From the NCBI RefSeq assembly GCF_005844325.1, contig NZ_SPFY01000009.1, positions 1 through 64,000 on the forward strand: 64,000 bases of DNA, written 5' to 3'. Positions within the stretch are counted from its first letter, which is position 1. Every line of letters starts with the position of its first letter. Shown piece after piece: positions 26,980 through 37,095 of the stretch. The notes beneath the pieces are model-generated. The model was not told where the DNA came from. It worked only from the letters and a program-made list of their open reading frames with translations, and ran no database searches. Origin of the DNA: Collinsella aerofaciens. GTDB lineage: Bacteria; Actinomycetota; Coriobacteriia; Coriobacteriales; Coriobacteriaceae. The translations under genes and the position numbers were made by a program.

Positions 26980-27915
26980 TTAAAATCCGCCCATACCAGC
27001 AGAATAGGGATCGTCACAGGTACCATCGCTATACCAATGAGTAGACCCCACATAATTGCCATTTTCGTCATAAACATCCAGAGTTTTAATGACTACTTTA
27101 CCGCCGCCGTTAGAGGAGCCTCCCGAATAGCCGCTTCCACCAGAATAATTATTACCGCTATAAGAATTGTTGGAATAATTATTTTGCTGAGAAGCCTGCT
27201 GCTGAGTCTGCGCCACTTCCTCTTGAGTCTTCGCCTCAGCCTCTGCTTTTGCCTTATTTACATCATCAATACGAGTTTGATAACGACTAATCTGTTCATT
27301 GATTTGATCAATGAACAGATTAGAATCCTTTTTGGCATCTTCAAAAATAAGCTTCTGATTATCTTTATTAGAAATATCATTAAGAAGACCATTGAGGCTA
27401 TTAATATGCTGTTGGAGAGAGTCAGTATCTTCAGTAGAATTTACATCAAAATTAACATGGTCAGTTACAGAAGTATTCCACTCATTATTTTGAGCCTTAC
27501 GGCAGCCTTTAATAATGGAATCGTATTTATTGAGCAACTTCGTCCAATCAGGGGAAGTGCCATCCGCATACTTAAAACTGTCATTAGAGATTTCTTTATT
27601 CAAAATCTCTTTATTATTTTGAGCATTTTTAATGGTATCAAGACGTTGCTCAAAAGTTAGTAGCCCAGGATCAACCTTAAAGGCAGCAACACTATCGCTA
27701 GCCTTTGAATACAAAACTTCAACCTGCTGATTATGTTCACTACATGCTTGTTTGTAATTGTAACCAGCATAACCACCGACACAACCAGCAATGAGCAAAG
27801 CAACAATACCGGCACCAATAATTACCCGCTTTTTAATCGAAGAATTCTCAACCTCTTCATTTTCCTGAGTATTATCTTCAGGATTGTCAATCTTGTCACT
27901 ATTAAGTTCGTTCAT
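26980..27915 (-). CDS. Hypothetical single-pass membrane protein, A+T-rich
   Basis: 311 residues, no family recognised. An acidic cytoplasmic N-terminus (about 28 residues) precedes one membrane segment (RVIIGAGIVALLIAGCVGGYAGYNY). A long polar, probably helical region follows, with a coiled-coil candidate (INEQISRYQTRIDDVNKAKAE), then a Gln/Asn/Ser/Gly/Tyr linker and a short conserved-looking end (VVIKTLDVYDENGNYVGSTHWYSDGTCDD). The layout suggests a surface-facing anchored protein. The gene is near 35% G+C in a roughly 60% region, so recent acquisition is likely. Flanked by a terminator and a palindromic repeat. Confidence 0.8.
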   Translation of the reverse strand: MNELNSDKIDNPEDNTQENEEVENSSIKKRVIIGAGIVALLIAGCVGGYAGYNYKQACSEHNQQVEVLYSKASDSVAAFKVDPGLLTFEQRLDTIKNAQNNKEILNKEISNDSFKYADGTSPDWTKLLNKYDSIIKGCRKAQNNEWNTSVTDHVNFDVNSTEDTDSLQQHINSLNGLLNDISNKDNQKLIFEDAKKDSNLFIDQINEQISRYQTRIDDVNKAKAEAEAKTQEEVAQTQQQASQQNNYSNNSYSGNNYSGGSGYSGGSSNGGGKVVIKTLDVYDENGNYVGSTHWYSDGTCDDPYSAGMGGF

Positions 27916-28032
27916 TTTAACCCCTCAATATTAAATCTGCGAGCGGTTCATGCATCCAGAAACTTACCAAACCCAACCGCTTACTTTCATACCCGATTTA
28001 TTAATCCCAGTTCCAGAAAAATCTTCCTTATG

Positions 28033-28099
28033 AGTTGCGGTGAAATAAGGACTGTTTGGCGGGCAGAAGCCGCTATTCAATCCCTATTTCACCGCAACT
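28033..28099. repeat. Palindromic repeat copy 1 (AGTTGCGGTGAAATA arms)
   Basis: 22-base arms AGTTGCGGTGAAATA-AGGACTG and the complement of AGTTGCGGTGAAATA-GGGATTG (two differences) flank a 23-base middle. The same arm sequence occurs at 44325-44391 with an unrelated middle. Between the 5' end of the orphan gene and the 3' end of rsmB. Could be a REP/MITE-like element or a terminator family. Confidence 0.75.
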
Positions 28100-28105
28100 T
28101 AGTAG

Positions 28106-29506
28106 TTACTTGTGGACCAGACGAGCGCAGAAGTGACCGTCGTAGGAGTCGGCGTTTACGGGGACGCTTTGGAAAAGTCCACGGTCGTTTTGGCGTACGG
28201 AGACGAGCTTCTTGGCTTGTTCGAACTCGGGTAACTGCAGAATCTGGGCTTCGGAGAGGGGTGCCACGGTAAAGCCGGCACCCTCGGGAGAAGCAAGGAA
28301 AGCGTCCACGACCTGCGTGTTCTCCTCGTCGAAGACCGAGCAGGTGGCATAGATAAGCTCGCCGCCGGCAGCCACGCGCGCGGCTGCTTCCTTGAGCATC
28401 GTCAGCTGCAGGCGGGGCAGCTCAGTCGTAACGTCGTTCTCGGTCAGACGCCACGGAATCTCAGGATGACGGCGCATAGTGCCGGTGCCAGAGCACGGCG
28501 CATCGATAAACACCGTGTCGAACAGGGCAGGCTCGCCGAGCATGGCATCAAAGGTCGTGAGCACCTCATTGAGCTCGCAGGCATCGCCCGACACCGTACG
28601 AACACCCGAGATACCCGCCTTGTGCAGGCGCGCGAGATTCTGATCGCACTTGCGATCGTGCAAATCGAGCGCGGTATGCTGACGCTCGTAGCCGGCACGC
28701 TTGGCCTGGCACATCATCACATAGGTCTTGGTGCCGCGACCGGCGCCAATCTCCAGGCAGCGACCGGGACGTGTCGCGGCAGTAGCGATAAGCTGGGCGT
28801 TAAGGTCCGAGGCCACGGCCGCCGCGCGTTCAAACACACCCGACGCAACGGTGGCCTGCGCATCGACCGGCGCATGGCAGCCCGGGAATACCGGCGCCAC
28901 AAGCTGCGATAGGTACGGATCAGGCTTAGTTGCAAAGGCATTCTCGTGCAAAGCGAGCGGCGCGGGCGCCAGATTTCCGGCAAAGTTGAGCGCGCCCTCG
29001 GGCGTATCAAACGAGGCCATAATGCGAGCACACAGCCAGCGCGGCATACCCATCAGACGAGACAGGCGAACCAAACGGCGCTCGGACTCATCGGCACCCG
29101 CGGCGGCGGCAAAGTCCTCAACGTTGTCCGCGACCTTATACAGCACGGCGTTCGCCAGACCGGCGGCCGACTTAGCGCCGCTACGAACCAGCTCAACACC
29201 CTGACTCACGGCAACGCGACCTGGGGTATGCAGGTAGAGCATCTCGAAGGCCGAGATTCGAAGCGCCATGCGAACGCGCGGCGCGACCTTTTTGGGCTTA
29301 TCGAGAAACTGATCGAGCAGCTCATCCAAAATTCCCTGCGTGGCGGCAACACCGAGCGCCAAACGCGCGGCAAAAGCGGAATCGCGCTGGTCAATGGCCT
29401 TGGCGGAAGCACGGGAAGACAACACGTCGCGTGCGTATATACCGCGACGGTCGGCCTCCATCAGCACATCGAGCGCGAGCTTACGCGCGGGGGAAAGCTT
29501 GCTCAT
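28106..29506 (-). CDS. rsmB: 16S rRNA (cytosine-967-C5)-methyltransferase
   Basis: 466 residues from the ATG at 29504-29506, which overlaps the fmt stop by four bases (ATGA). The N-terminal NusB-like RNA-binding domain (ARKLALDVLMEADRRGIY, RVRMALRISAFEMLYL) is followed by the SAM-binding methyltransferase domain: CLEIGAGRGTKTYVMM, DAPCSGTGTMRRHPEIPW and the catalytic-cysteine motif IYATCSVFDEEN. Fused NusB plus Fmu/Sun domains define RsmB. Last gene of the gltX-priA-def-fmt-rsmB string. Confidence 0.93.
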   Translation of the reverse strand: MSKLSPARKLALDVLMEADRRGIYARDVLSSRASAKAIDQRDSAFAARLALGVAATQGILDELLDQFLDKPKKVAPRVRMALRISAFEMLYLHTPGRVAVSQGVELVRSGAKSAAGLANAVLYKVADNVEDFAAAAGADESERRLVRLSRLMGMPRWLCARIMASFDTPEGALNFAGNLAPAPLALHENAFATKPDPYLSQLVAPVFPGCHAPVDAQATVASGVFERAAAVASDLNAQLIATAATRPGRCLEIGAGRGTKTYVMMCQAKRAGYERQHTALDLHDRKCDQNLARLHKAGISGVRTVSGDACELNEVLTTFDAMLGEPALFDTVFIDAPCSGTGTMRRHPEIPWRLTENDVTTELPRLQLTMLKEAAARVAAGGELIYATCSVFDEENTQVVDAFLASPEGAGFTVAPLSEAQILQLPEFEQAKKLVSVRQNDRGLFQSVPVNADSYDGHFCARLVHK

Positions 29507-30423
29507 GACAAAGCACCCCACGTCAGATCGGCGCCCTGCAGGCCGGCAGCCCAGGCAGAAGCAGCCATAGCGCGCTTGCCATCGGGCTTAACCTCAAGCA
29601 GCTCGACCGCACCATCGGAAAGTCCCAGGTAGACACGCTTGCTCTTAACGGCAACAGCGCCCTCGCCAAGCGACACATCCGCCAGCGCAGCATCGAGCAC
29701 GCGAACCGACTTACCGGCAATCACGCAGCGAGCGGGTGCAGTGTCGGACGAAGCCAACACGTGACGCACGCAATCGAGCGCCGCCATCTGCGGATCCAGA
29801 CGCATCTCCTGCTTGGAAATCTTGGCAGCATGCGTGACGAGCGACTCATCCTGCTCGGTCCACACCGCTGTATCATCGGCAAGCGAGGGCAGCGTATCGG
29901 CCAGCAGCTTACCGCCCAGCTCGCCAAGCTCCATCGTCAGTGCCTCGGCATGCTTGCCGGCAACCGACGTGGAAGCCTGAGCACAATAAGCACCAGTATC
30001 CACGCCATGCCCAATGCGCATAATGGAAACGCCAGCAACCTCATCACCAGCAAGAATGGCACGCTGAATGGGAGCAGCCCCACGCCAACGAGGCAACAAG
30101 GACGCATGAACATTCACAATACCAAGCGGCGCCATATGCAGCACTTCATCAGGCAAAATGCAACCGTACGCGGCCACACAGAAAATATCAGCCCGCGCAG
30201 CCTGGAGAGTATCAACTACCTCAGGCGTCATACGATTAGCCTCAACAACCGGCAGGCCAAGCTCGAGCGCCTTGGCCTTAACAGGAGACGGCTCAAGCTT
30301 CTTACCACGCCCACGAACAGCATCAGGACGAGTAATGGCAAGCGCAATCTCATTCCCAGCCTCAACAAGCGAAGTCAGCGAAGGCACAGCAAAATCAGGC
30401 GTACCCATAAACACAATACGCAT
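29503..30423 (-). CDS. fmt: Methionyl-tRNA formyltransferase
   Basis: 306 residues; formylates initiator Met-tRNA. MRIVFMGTPDFAVPSL and the catalytic loop NVHASLLPRWRGAAPIQRAI, with IMRIGHGVDTGAY, identify Fmt, followed by the C-terminal tRNA-binding beta domain. GGGAG lies upstream of the ATG. Functionally paired with def in the same string, although a 327-base gap with a long inverted repeat separates them. Confidence 0.96.
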   Translation of the reverse strand: MRIVFMGTPDFAVPSLTSLVEAGNEIALAITRPDAVRGRGKKLEPSPVKAKALELGLPVVEANRMTPEVVDTLQAARADIFCVAAYGCILPDEVLHMAPLGIVNVHASLLPRWRGAAPIQRAILAGDEVAGVSIMRIGHGVDTGAYCAQASTSVAGKHAEALTMELGELGGKLLADTLPSLADDTAVWTEQDESLVTHAAKISKQEMRLDPQMAALDCVRHVLASSDTAPARCVIAGKSVRVLDAALADVSLGEGAVAVKSKRVYLGLSDGAVELLEVKPDGKRAMAASAWAAGLQGADLTWGALS

Positions 30424-30612
30424 AAAGGACGTCTCCCCTCAACCAAAGCCGAGACGGCTACAAATAACAGCGGAAAGCCAATTACCAAGCCCATCCGCAA
30501 TAACAATTCAACAAGAACAAATATACCCAAAAACAAAGAAAGAGCCGCATAAAAGCAGCCCTCCCAATAAAGCACCTATCAGCGAAGACGCCCCTCCCTG
30601 GCCCGACGGCAC

Positions 30613-30768
30613 CCGGGCGAGACAAGCAGCGTCAACGTAGTCCCTGGGATGGGCCCACACATATCGTCCCGCGCGCAGTTTCGCAGCAAAGCGAGAATGT
30701 TTGAGCACGGGATGATATGTGTGGGCCCATCCCAGGGACGGACAATTAACCTATTCAGTCTCGCCCGG
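30613..30768. repeat. Long inverted repeat between def and fmt
   Basis: Inner arms 30640-30671 and 30708-30739 are 32 bases each with one mismatch (GTCCCTGGGATGGGCCC start) around a 36-base loop. Outer arms CCGGGCGAGAC (30613-30623 and 30758-30768) extend it into the end of def. Large enough to block or terminate transcription between two co-directional genes. The rest of 30424-30612 shows nothing firm. Confidence 0.75.
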
Positions 30769-31287
30769 TCGAGCGCCGCGGGCCAGGGCGTCCTGGTACT
30801 CCTTGACGGCCTTGATCCTCTGCATGGGCTTGAGTCGCTCAAACATGGTATTGCCGTGCAGATGATCGATCTCGTGCTGCAGGCACACGCAGAACAGGTC
30901 GCCCGAGGCCTCGTAGCGAATCAGGTTGGCATCCAGGTCGTACGCCTCGACGACGACATGGTCGGGACGCTCGATCTCGCAGCTAATACCAGGAATGGAA
31001 AGGCAGCCCTCGCTAAACGGCACCAGATGGTCGCTCTGCTCCACGATCACGGGATTAATGAGCACGTACGGATCGTAGTCGCTCTTGTCGCTGTAGTCGC
31101 AGTCGATGGTGACCAGCTGAATGAGCTCGCCGATCTGCGGGGCAGCCAGGCCGCAGCCGCCGTTCTCGAACATCATCTTCTTCATCTTCTCGGCAAGTGC
31201 CTCGATCGCCGGGGTGATCTCCTCGATGACGGCGCACTCCTGGCGCAGACGAGGGTCAGGCGACAGTACGATTCCGTTGGCTTCCAT
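30751..31287 (-). CDS. def: Peptide deformylase
   Basis: 178 residues from the ATG at 31285-31287, which has AAAGGA five bases upstream; an ATG two codons earlier is too close to that site. Removes formyl groups from new proteins using Fe2+/Zn2+. All three motifs are present: GCGLAAPQIGE (motif 1), EGCLSIPG (motif 2, metal Cys) and QHEIDHLHG (motif 3, two metal His and the catalytic Glu). Follows priA by 18 bases. Confidence 0.96.
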   Translation of the reverse strand: MEANGIVLSPDPRLRQECAVIEEITPAIEALAEKMKKMMFENGGCGLAAPQIGELIQLVTIDCDYSDKSDYDPYVLINPVIVEQSDHLVPFSEGCLSIPGISCEIERPDHVVVEAYDLDANLIRYEASGDLFCVCLQHEIDHLHGNTMFERLKPMQRIKAVKEYQDALARGARPGETE

Positions 31288-31305
31288 GGCCATCCTTTCG
31301 GGTTG

Positions 31306-33759
31306 TTACATCAAATCATAGGCGTCGACGTCAACGCTCACGCTCACGCCGCGCACGGAGCCCACCTCTTTGAGGCAGGCGTCGATATCATCAGAGACAT
31401 GGTACCCCACGGGCGACTTCACAAGCAGATGGAAGCGGTAACGGTCCTTGGCTCTCTCGATTACACACGAAGCCGGGCCCAGCACCTGCGGCACGGTACT
31501 CCCCGCCCGCAAAAAGTCGGGCGCGGCGGCATGCCAGCGGCGCTTAAGAAGCTTTGCGATACGTCCGATGTAGTTCTGCGCGTCGTCTCGGTTCGCCGAC
31601 CACACCAAGATGTTGACCAGGCGAACAAACGGCGGGTACAGCGCGTCGCGGCGCTGATCCAGGTCGTAGTCGGTAAAGATCGAACGATCGTGCTCAGCGA
31701 CGGCGCGAATGACCGGATCCTCGGGCAGGTAGGTCTGGATGATAACCTCGCCGGGGCGATCGCCGCGGCCGGCACGGCCTGCAACCTGCTCCAGCAGATC
31801 GTAGGCGCGCTCCCCCGCTCTAAAATCGGGCAGCTTTAGCGCAAAGTCGGCATTGACCACGCCCACCAGCGTGACCTCGGGAAAGTCAAGGCCCTTTGCA
31901 ATCATCTGGGTGCCCAGCAGCACCGCGCAATCGGCGGCATCGAACTGCTCGAGCAGCTTTTTGTGCGCGTCCTTGCCGCGCGTGGAATCGGCATCCATGC
32001 GAATGATGGCGACGTCGTCGGGCAGCATCTGGTGCAGTGCGTCCTCGATCTGCTGAGTGCCCAGGCCCATTTTTGCCAGGTAGCGACTGCCACATTTGGG
32101 GCAACGGCTCGTGGCCGCCGGATAGGGCTGCACGCGCCAAGACGAACCGCATGTGTGACACTGCAGCGTGTGTGTGCGCTCGTGATACGTAAGCGCGGTG
32201 GAGCAGTGGTTGCAGGTGGGGACGCAGCCGCACTCGCGGCACATCAGGAACGGCGCAAAGCCACGGCGGTTATGCAGCAGCACGGCCTTCTCGCGGCGCT
32301 CGACCACACGCTCAAGGCCTTCTGTAAGCGGTTTTGAGAACATGGAGCGGCTACCGTGCGAGAACTCGCGACGCAGATCGGCAATGCGAACCGTGGGCAA
32401 CACGGCGTGTCCCGGGCGCTCGGGCATCTCGACGCGCGTCCAGGTGACACCGTTATACGTGCCACGGCGGCAGCGGTCGAGGGACTCGGCAGATGGCGTG
32501 GCGGAGCCCAACACGAGCGGGCAGCGGTAGCGCCGCGCCATCTCGGCTGCCACCTCGCGCACGTGGTAGCGCGGACTGGAGCCCTGCTTATAGCTAGTCT
32601 CGTGCTCCTCGTCGATGATGATGAGACCAAGGTCGCTGAGCGGGCAAAAGAGCGCCGAGCGGGCGCCGACGACCACGCGGGCCGCACCGCTGGCGACCAT
32701 ATCCCACTGGTCCAGGCGCTCGCCGGCCGAAAGGCGCGAATGGAACACGGCGACCGTCTCGCCAAAGCGCGAACGGAAGCGGCCGACGGTCTGGGCCGTC
32801 AGCGAGATCTCGGGCACCAGCACGCAAGCCGAACGGCCGGCCGCCAGCACGCGCTCGATGGCGGAGAGGTACACCTCGGTTTTGCCGGAGCCGGTGACGC
32901 CGTCGACCAGCACCACGTCGCCATGAGCGTCCAGACGGGCGCGCTCAATCTGCGCGAGTGCCTGCTTCTGGCCGTTGGTAAGGGAGACCGGCGCCTTGCC
33001 GCTTGCCGAGGACAGCGTGGTCTGCTCGCTGCAGCCACGCCACGCACGACGCTCCTTCACCACGACGACGCCGCGTTTTTCGAGCGCCTTGATGGTCGCC
33101 GACATGCTGTTATAGAGAAGGTTGAGGTCGCGCGTCGTGACCGGGCCGCACTGGAGCGCCTCGATGAGCTGACGCTGACGAACGGCGGTCTTGGGCGGCG
33201 TATAGTCGAAACCCTCAGGCGTGAGCATGACCCAGCGGTTTTGAATAGGCTTGACGGCTGGGCGCTCAACCGTCCACGCCCCGTCATCGCCCTTCACGAC
33301 ACGCGGGCTGCCGCCCGGAGGCAAAAACAGACGCAGGCATTCGGAAAGCGTCGCGACATACTCGCGGCTCATCCAACGCGCAATGCGGGCGGCCTCGGCG
33401 CCAAAGAGCGGTTTGCTGAGGATGGCCTCGACGGGCTTGATGCGCACTGGATCAAGGACGGTGTCTCCTTGCAGCTCGCCCAGCCCAGACGCAATGTCGA
33501 CGATATAGCCAGCGGCCGCACGGTTTCCAAAATGAACTAGGACGGTGGAGCCGATCTGGGCCTCATTGGCAAGGGACTGCGGAATGCCGTAGGCAAAAGG
33601 CTCGGACAGCGCACGGGTGGGAATGTCCAGGACCACGCTCGCGTAGGCGGCAATGGGCTCTGGCGCAGGCTCAGGTTTGGCCTGCTCGGCCGTGCGGGCA
33701 TGCTTCATGGGAGCTTGCTCCGGTTCGGGCGAACCAAACAGCGACAGTTGCTCGGCCAT
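31306..33759 (-). CDS. priA: Primosomal protein N' (replication restart helicase)
   Basis: 817 residues; reloads the replisome at stalled forks. A roughly 40-residue N-terminal extension begins MAEQLSLFG, then comes the 3'-end-binding domain (VVLDIPTRALSEPFAYGIP). The helicase core has Walker A VDGVTGSGKTEVYL and DEEH in IIIDEEHETSYKQ; the zinc-binding insert has paired cysteines (CRECGCVPTCNHC and CHTCG/CPKCG), and QMIAKGLDFPEVTLVGV follows. Complete length. QLSLF in the extension matches the beta-clamp-binding consensus. Lies between gltX and def. Confidence 0.95.
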   Translation of the reverse strand: MAEQLSLFGSPEPEQAPMKHARTAEQAKPEPAPEPIAAYASVVLDIPTRALSEPFAYGIPQSLANEAQIGSTVLVHFGNRAAAGYIVDIASGLGELQGDTVLDPVRIKPVEAILSKPLFGAEAARIARWMSREYVATLSECLRLFLPPGGSPRVVKGDDGAWTVERPAVKPIQNRWVMLTPEGFDYTPPKTAVRQRQLIEALQCGPVTTRDLNLLYNSMSATIKALEKRGVVVVKERRAWRGCSEQTTLSSASGKAPVSLTNGQKQALAQIERARLDAHGDVVLVDGVTGSGKTEVYLSAIERVLAAGRSACVLVPEISLTAQTVGRFRSRFGETVAVFHSRLSAGERLDQWDMVASGAARVVVGARSALFCPLSDLGLIIIDEEHETSYKQGSSPRYHVREVAAEMARRYRCPLVLGSATPSAESLDRCRRGTYNGVTWTRVEMPERPGHAVLPTVRIADLRREFSHGSRSMFSKPLTEGLERVVERREKAVLLHNRRGFAPFLMCRECGCVPTCNHCSTALTYHERTHTLQCHTCGSSWRVQPYPAATSRCPKCGSRYLAKMGLGTQQIEDALHQMLPDDVAIIRMDADSTRGKDAHKKLLEQFDAADCAVLLGTQMIAKGLDFPEVTLVGVVNADFALKLPDFRAGERAYDLLEQVAGRAGRGDRPGEVIIQTYLPEDPVIRAVAEHDRSIFTDYDLDQRRDALYPPFVRLVNILVWSANRDDAQNYIGRIAKLLKRRWHAAAPDFLRAGSTVPQVLGPASCVIERAKDRYRFHLLVKSPVGYHVSDDIDACLKEVGSVRGVSVSVDVDAYDLM

Positions 33760-33798
33760 GGCGCCAGCACCTCCTATCCCATACGTCTACAGAAACAA

Positions 33799-33825
33799 GA
33801 GCCCCACTCGCGGTGAGCGGGGCTC
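33799..33825 (-). terminator. Terminator-like hairpin between gltX and priA
   Basis: GAGCCCC/GGGGCTC stem with a partly paired inner loop; TTGTTT follows on the minus strand. It may partly terminate gltX transcripts before priA. Confidence 0.55.
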
Positions 33826-33848
33826 GGATACATACGTTTGCGCAGCGA

Positions 33849-35324
33849 TTACAGCGCCATCGTGCGGGCGCGGTCGATGCGCGCCAGGCAGTCGTCGCGG
33901 CCGACGAGCGCCATGGTCTCGCCCAGCGGAGGGCTCACCATGTTGCCGCAGACGGCGACGCGCACGGCCTGGAACACCACGCGCTTCTTGAGGTCCATCT
34001 GCTCGGGCAGCGGCTCAAGCGCGGCATCGATGGCCTCGGCCGTCCACTCGGTAACACCCTCAAGCGCGGCCTTGGCGGCATCCAGAATGGCACCCATGCC
34101 CTCCTTGGCCAGGCCCTTGTTGACAGACTTCTCGTCATACTCGAGCGTCTCGGCCGTGGCAAAGATGGGAGCGGCAACGGTCACGGCGTCGGCCGGCATC
34201 TTGGTGCGCGGCTTAACGATGGCGGCAAGCGCGTCGATCCAGTCCTCGCCGTACTCGACGTTACCCTCGATGAGACCCGCCTCGTGCAGCTCGGGGACCA
34301 TGATCTCGTCGGCAAACTGGGCGTCAGACATGCCGTTGATGTACTCGGCATTGACCCAGTCGAGCTTCTTAGGGTCGAAGGTCGCCGGGTTCTTGGAAAT
34401 GCGGTCGAGCGAGAACTTGCTGGCCAGGACGTCGCGCGGGATAATCGTGGTCTCGCCGTCGAGCGACCAGCCGAGCAGCGCCAGGTAGTTGACGAAGGCA
34501 TCGGACAGGTAACCGGCGTCGCGATACTCCTCCACCGAGGTGGCGCCGTGGCGCTTGGAGAGCTTTTTGCCGTCGGCACCCAGAATCATGGAGATGTGGG
34601 CGAACGTGGGCACGGGCGCGCCGAGGGCCTCGTAGACCATGACCTGGCGCGGGGTGTTGGACAGGTGATCGTCGCCGCGGATGACGTGGGTGATCTTCAT
34701 CATGGCGTCGTCGACGACGGTCGCGAAGTTGTACGTGGGCGTGCCGTCGGAGCGGAAGATGACAAAGTCGTCGAGCTCCTTGGCATCGAAGGTCACCTCG
34801 CCGTGGACGGCGTCGTGGATGACGACGTCACCGCGGTCCTCGGGCACCTTGATGCGCAAGACGTAGGACTCGCCGGCCTCGATGCGGCGACGGGCCTCCT
34901 CGGGATCAAGATCGCGGCAACGACGCTGATAGCCCTGGAAGGGGTCCTTGCGCTCTTGCGCGGCCTTACGGTCGGCGTCGAGCTGCTCCTTGGTGCAGAA
35001 GCAGGGATAGGCCTTGCCCTCGTCCCAAAGCTTCTGGGCGGCCTGCTTATACAGGTCCAGGCGCTCGGTCTGGGCGTAGGGGCCATAGTCGCCGCCCACC
35101 TCGGGACCCTCGTCCCAGTCCAGGCCCAGCCAACGCATGGCGCGCAGAATGATCTGCGTGTTCTCGTCGGTGGAGCGGGTGGGGTCGGTGTCGTCGATGC
35201 GCAGGATGAACGTGCCGCCGTTTGAGCGGGCGAAAGCCCAGTTATAGATAGCGGTGCGGGCGCCGCCGATGTGCAGCTTGCCCGTCGGTGAGGGTGCAAA
35301 GCGGACGCGAACGTCTGATGCCAT
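33849..35324 (-). CDS. gltX: Glutamyl-tRNA synthetase
   Basis: 491 residues from the ATG at 35322-35324 (MASDVRVRFAPSPTG), with GAGGAG at the right distance; the longest frame starts 13 codons earlier without support. Class I signature PTGKLHIGGARTA (HIGH type) and KKLSKRHGA (KMSKS type) are both present, with the GluRS-specific insertion between and a C-terminal anticodon-binding domain. Charges tRNA-Glu. Whether it also charges tRNA-Gln cannot be told here. First gene of the string leading to rsmB. Confidence 0.95.
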   Translation of the reverse strand: MASDVRVRFAPSPTGKLHIGGARTAIYNWAFARSNGGTFILRIDDTDPTRSTDENTQIILRAMRWLGLDWDEGPEVGGDYGPYAQTERLDLYKQAAQKLWDEGKAYPCFCTKEQLDADRKAAQERKDPFQGYQRRCRDLDPEEARRRIEAGESYVLRIKVPEDRGDVVIHDAVHGEVTFDAKELDDFVIFRSDGTPTYNFATVVDDAMMKITHVIRGDDHLSNTPRQVMVYEALGAPVPTFAHISMILGADGKKLSKRHGATSVEEYRDAGYLSDAFVNYLALLGWSLDGETTIIPRDVLASKFSLDRISKNPATFDPKKLDWVNAEYINGMSDAQFADEIMVPELHEAGLIEGNVEYGEDWIDALAAIVKPRTKMPADAVTVAAPIFATAETLEYDEKSVNKGLAKEGMGAILDAAKAALEGVTEWTAEAIDAALEPLPEQMDLKKRVVFQAVRVAVCGNMVSPPLGETMALVGRDDCLARIDRARTMAL

Positions 35325-35398
35325 GGATATCTCCTCGATTGCAGGATGGATGTCTAACTGCACCAGTATAAAGCATCAAAGCAACCTCCGCACAAAGG

Positions 35399-35542
35399 GC
35401 ACCGACCCAGTCATTGGGTAGCTAATTTTGGGACGGGGCTTTTTTAGCTACCCTATATCGAGATTGGTCTTAGGCTCCGAAGACTCCGGATTGGGTAGCT
35501 AAAAAAGCCCCGTCCCAAATTAGCTAACCAATGGCTCGGTGC
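35399..35542. repeat. Long nested inverted repeat between gltX and metK
   Basis: Arms 35413-35453 and 35493-35532 match over about 40 bases with one mismatch and one indel; each arm also contains TAGCTA palindromes and GGGACGGGGC followed by a T-run. An outer 7-bp pair (GCACCGA/TCGGTGC) extends it. It lies between divergent genes, so it is not a normal terminator. The remainder of 35325-35646 holds the metK leader. Confidence 0.8.
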
Positions 35543-35596
35543 GGAAAGGGTGTGAATGTTGGATTTACGCGCTATGATGTGCCCTTGCATACAGAG

Positions 35597-35623
35597 CCCG
35601 GCGGAATGGTAACGGTCGCCGGG
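35597..35623 (+). promoter_or_regulatory. Hairpin in the metK leader
   Basis: CCCGGCG/CGCCGGG perfect 7-bp stem with a 13-base loop, 24 bases before the metK ATG. I could not match it to any SAM riboswitch class. Its closeness to the ribosome site (GAAAGGA) could affect translation. Confidence 0.3.
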
Positions 35624-35646
35624 ACACGTTATTCGAAAGGACAATC

Positions 35647-36927
<1,281 letters not shown>

Positions 36928-36965
36928 TTGGGAACCGCTAAGGTCATAACAACATATGCACTTTC

Positions 36966-36999
36966 AAAAGAAGTACCGGTCCCAAACGGTACTTCTTTT
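36966..36999 (+). terminator. metK terminator
   Basis: AAAAGAAGTACCG/CGGTACTTCTTTT perfect 13-bp stem with an 8-base loop and a following T-run. A classical intrinsic terminator about 40 bases after metK. Confidence 0.9.
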
Positions 37000-37095
37000 T
37001 TATTTAAAGGTGGTGAAGATGAGCCTACCTGGGACATGGAATAAATCACAGGCCGATAAATTTTGCAGCAGAGCGACTCCAACCATGTATCCTAA

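Noticed and set aside
30375-30575. 66-codon hydrophobic minus-strand frame upstream of and overlapping fmt
   Set aside because: It could encode a two-span peptide, but it starts with GTG without a clear ribosome site, overlaps fmt and has no recognised relatives. Kept as possible but unsupported.
33813-35225. 470-codon open frame on the plus strand opposite gltX
   Set aside because: Antisense shadow of a G+C-rich gene with complete GluRS motifs on the other strand.
35543-35646. Possible SAM riboswitch before metK
   Set aside because: Only a single short hairpin is visible and none of the SAM-I, SAM-II, SAM-III or SAM-IV core motifs could be recognised.
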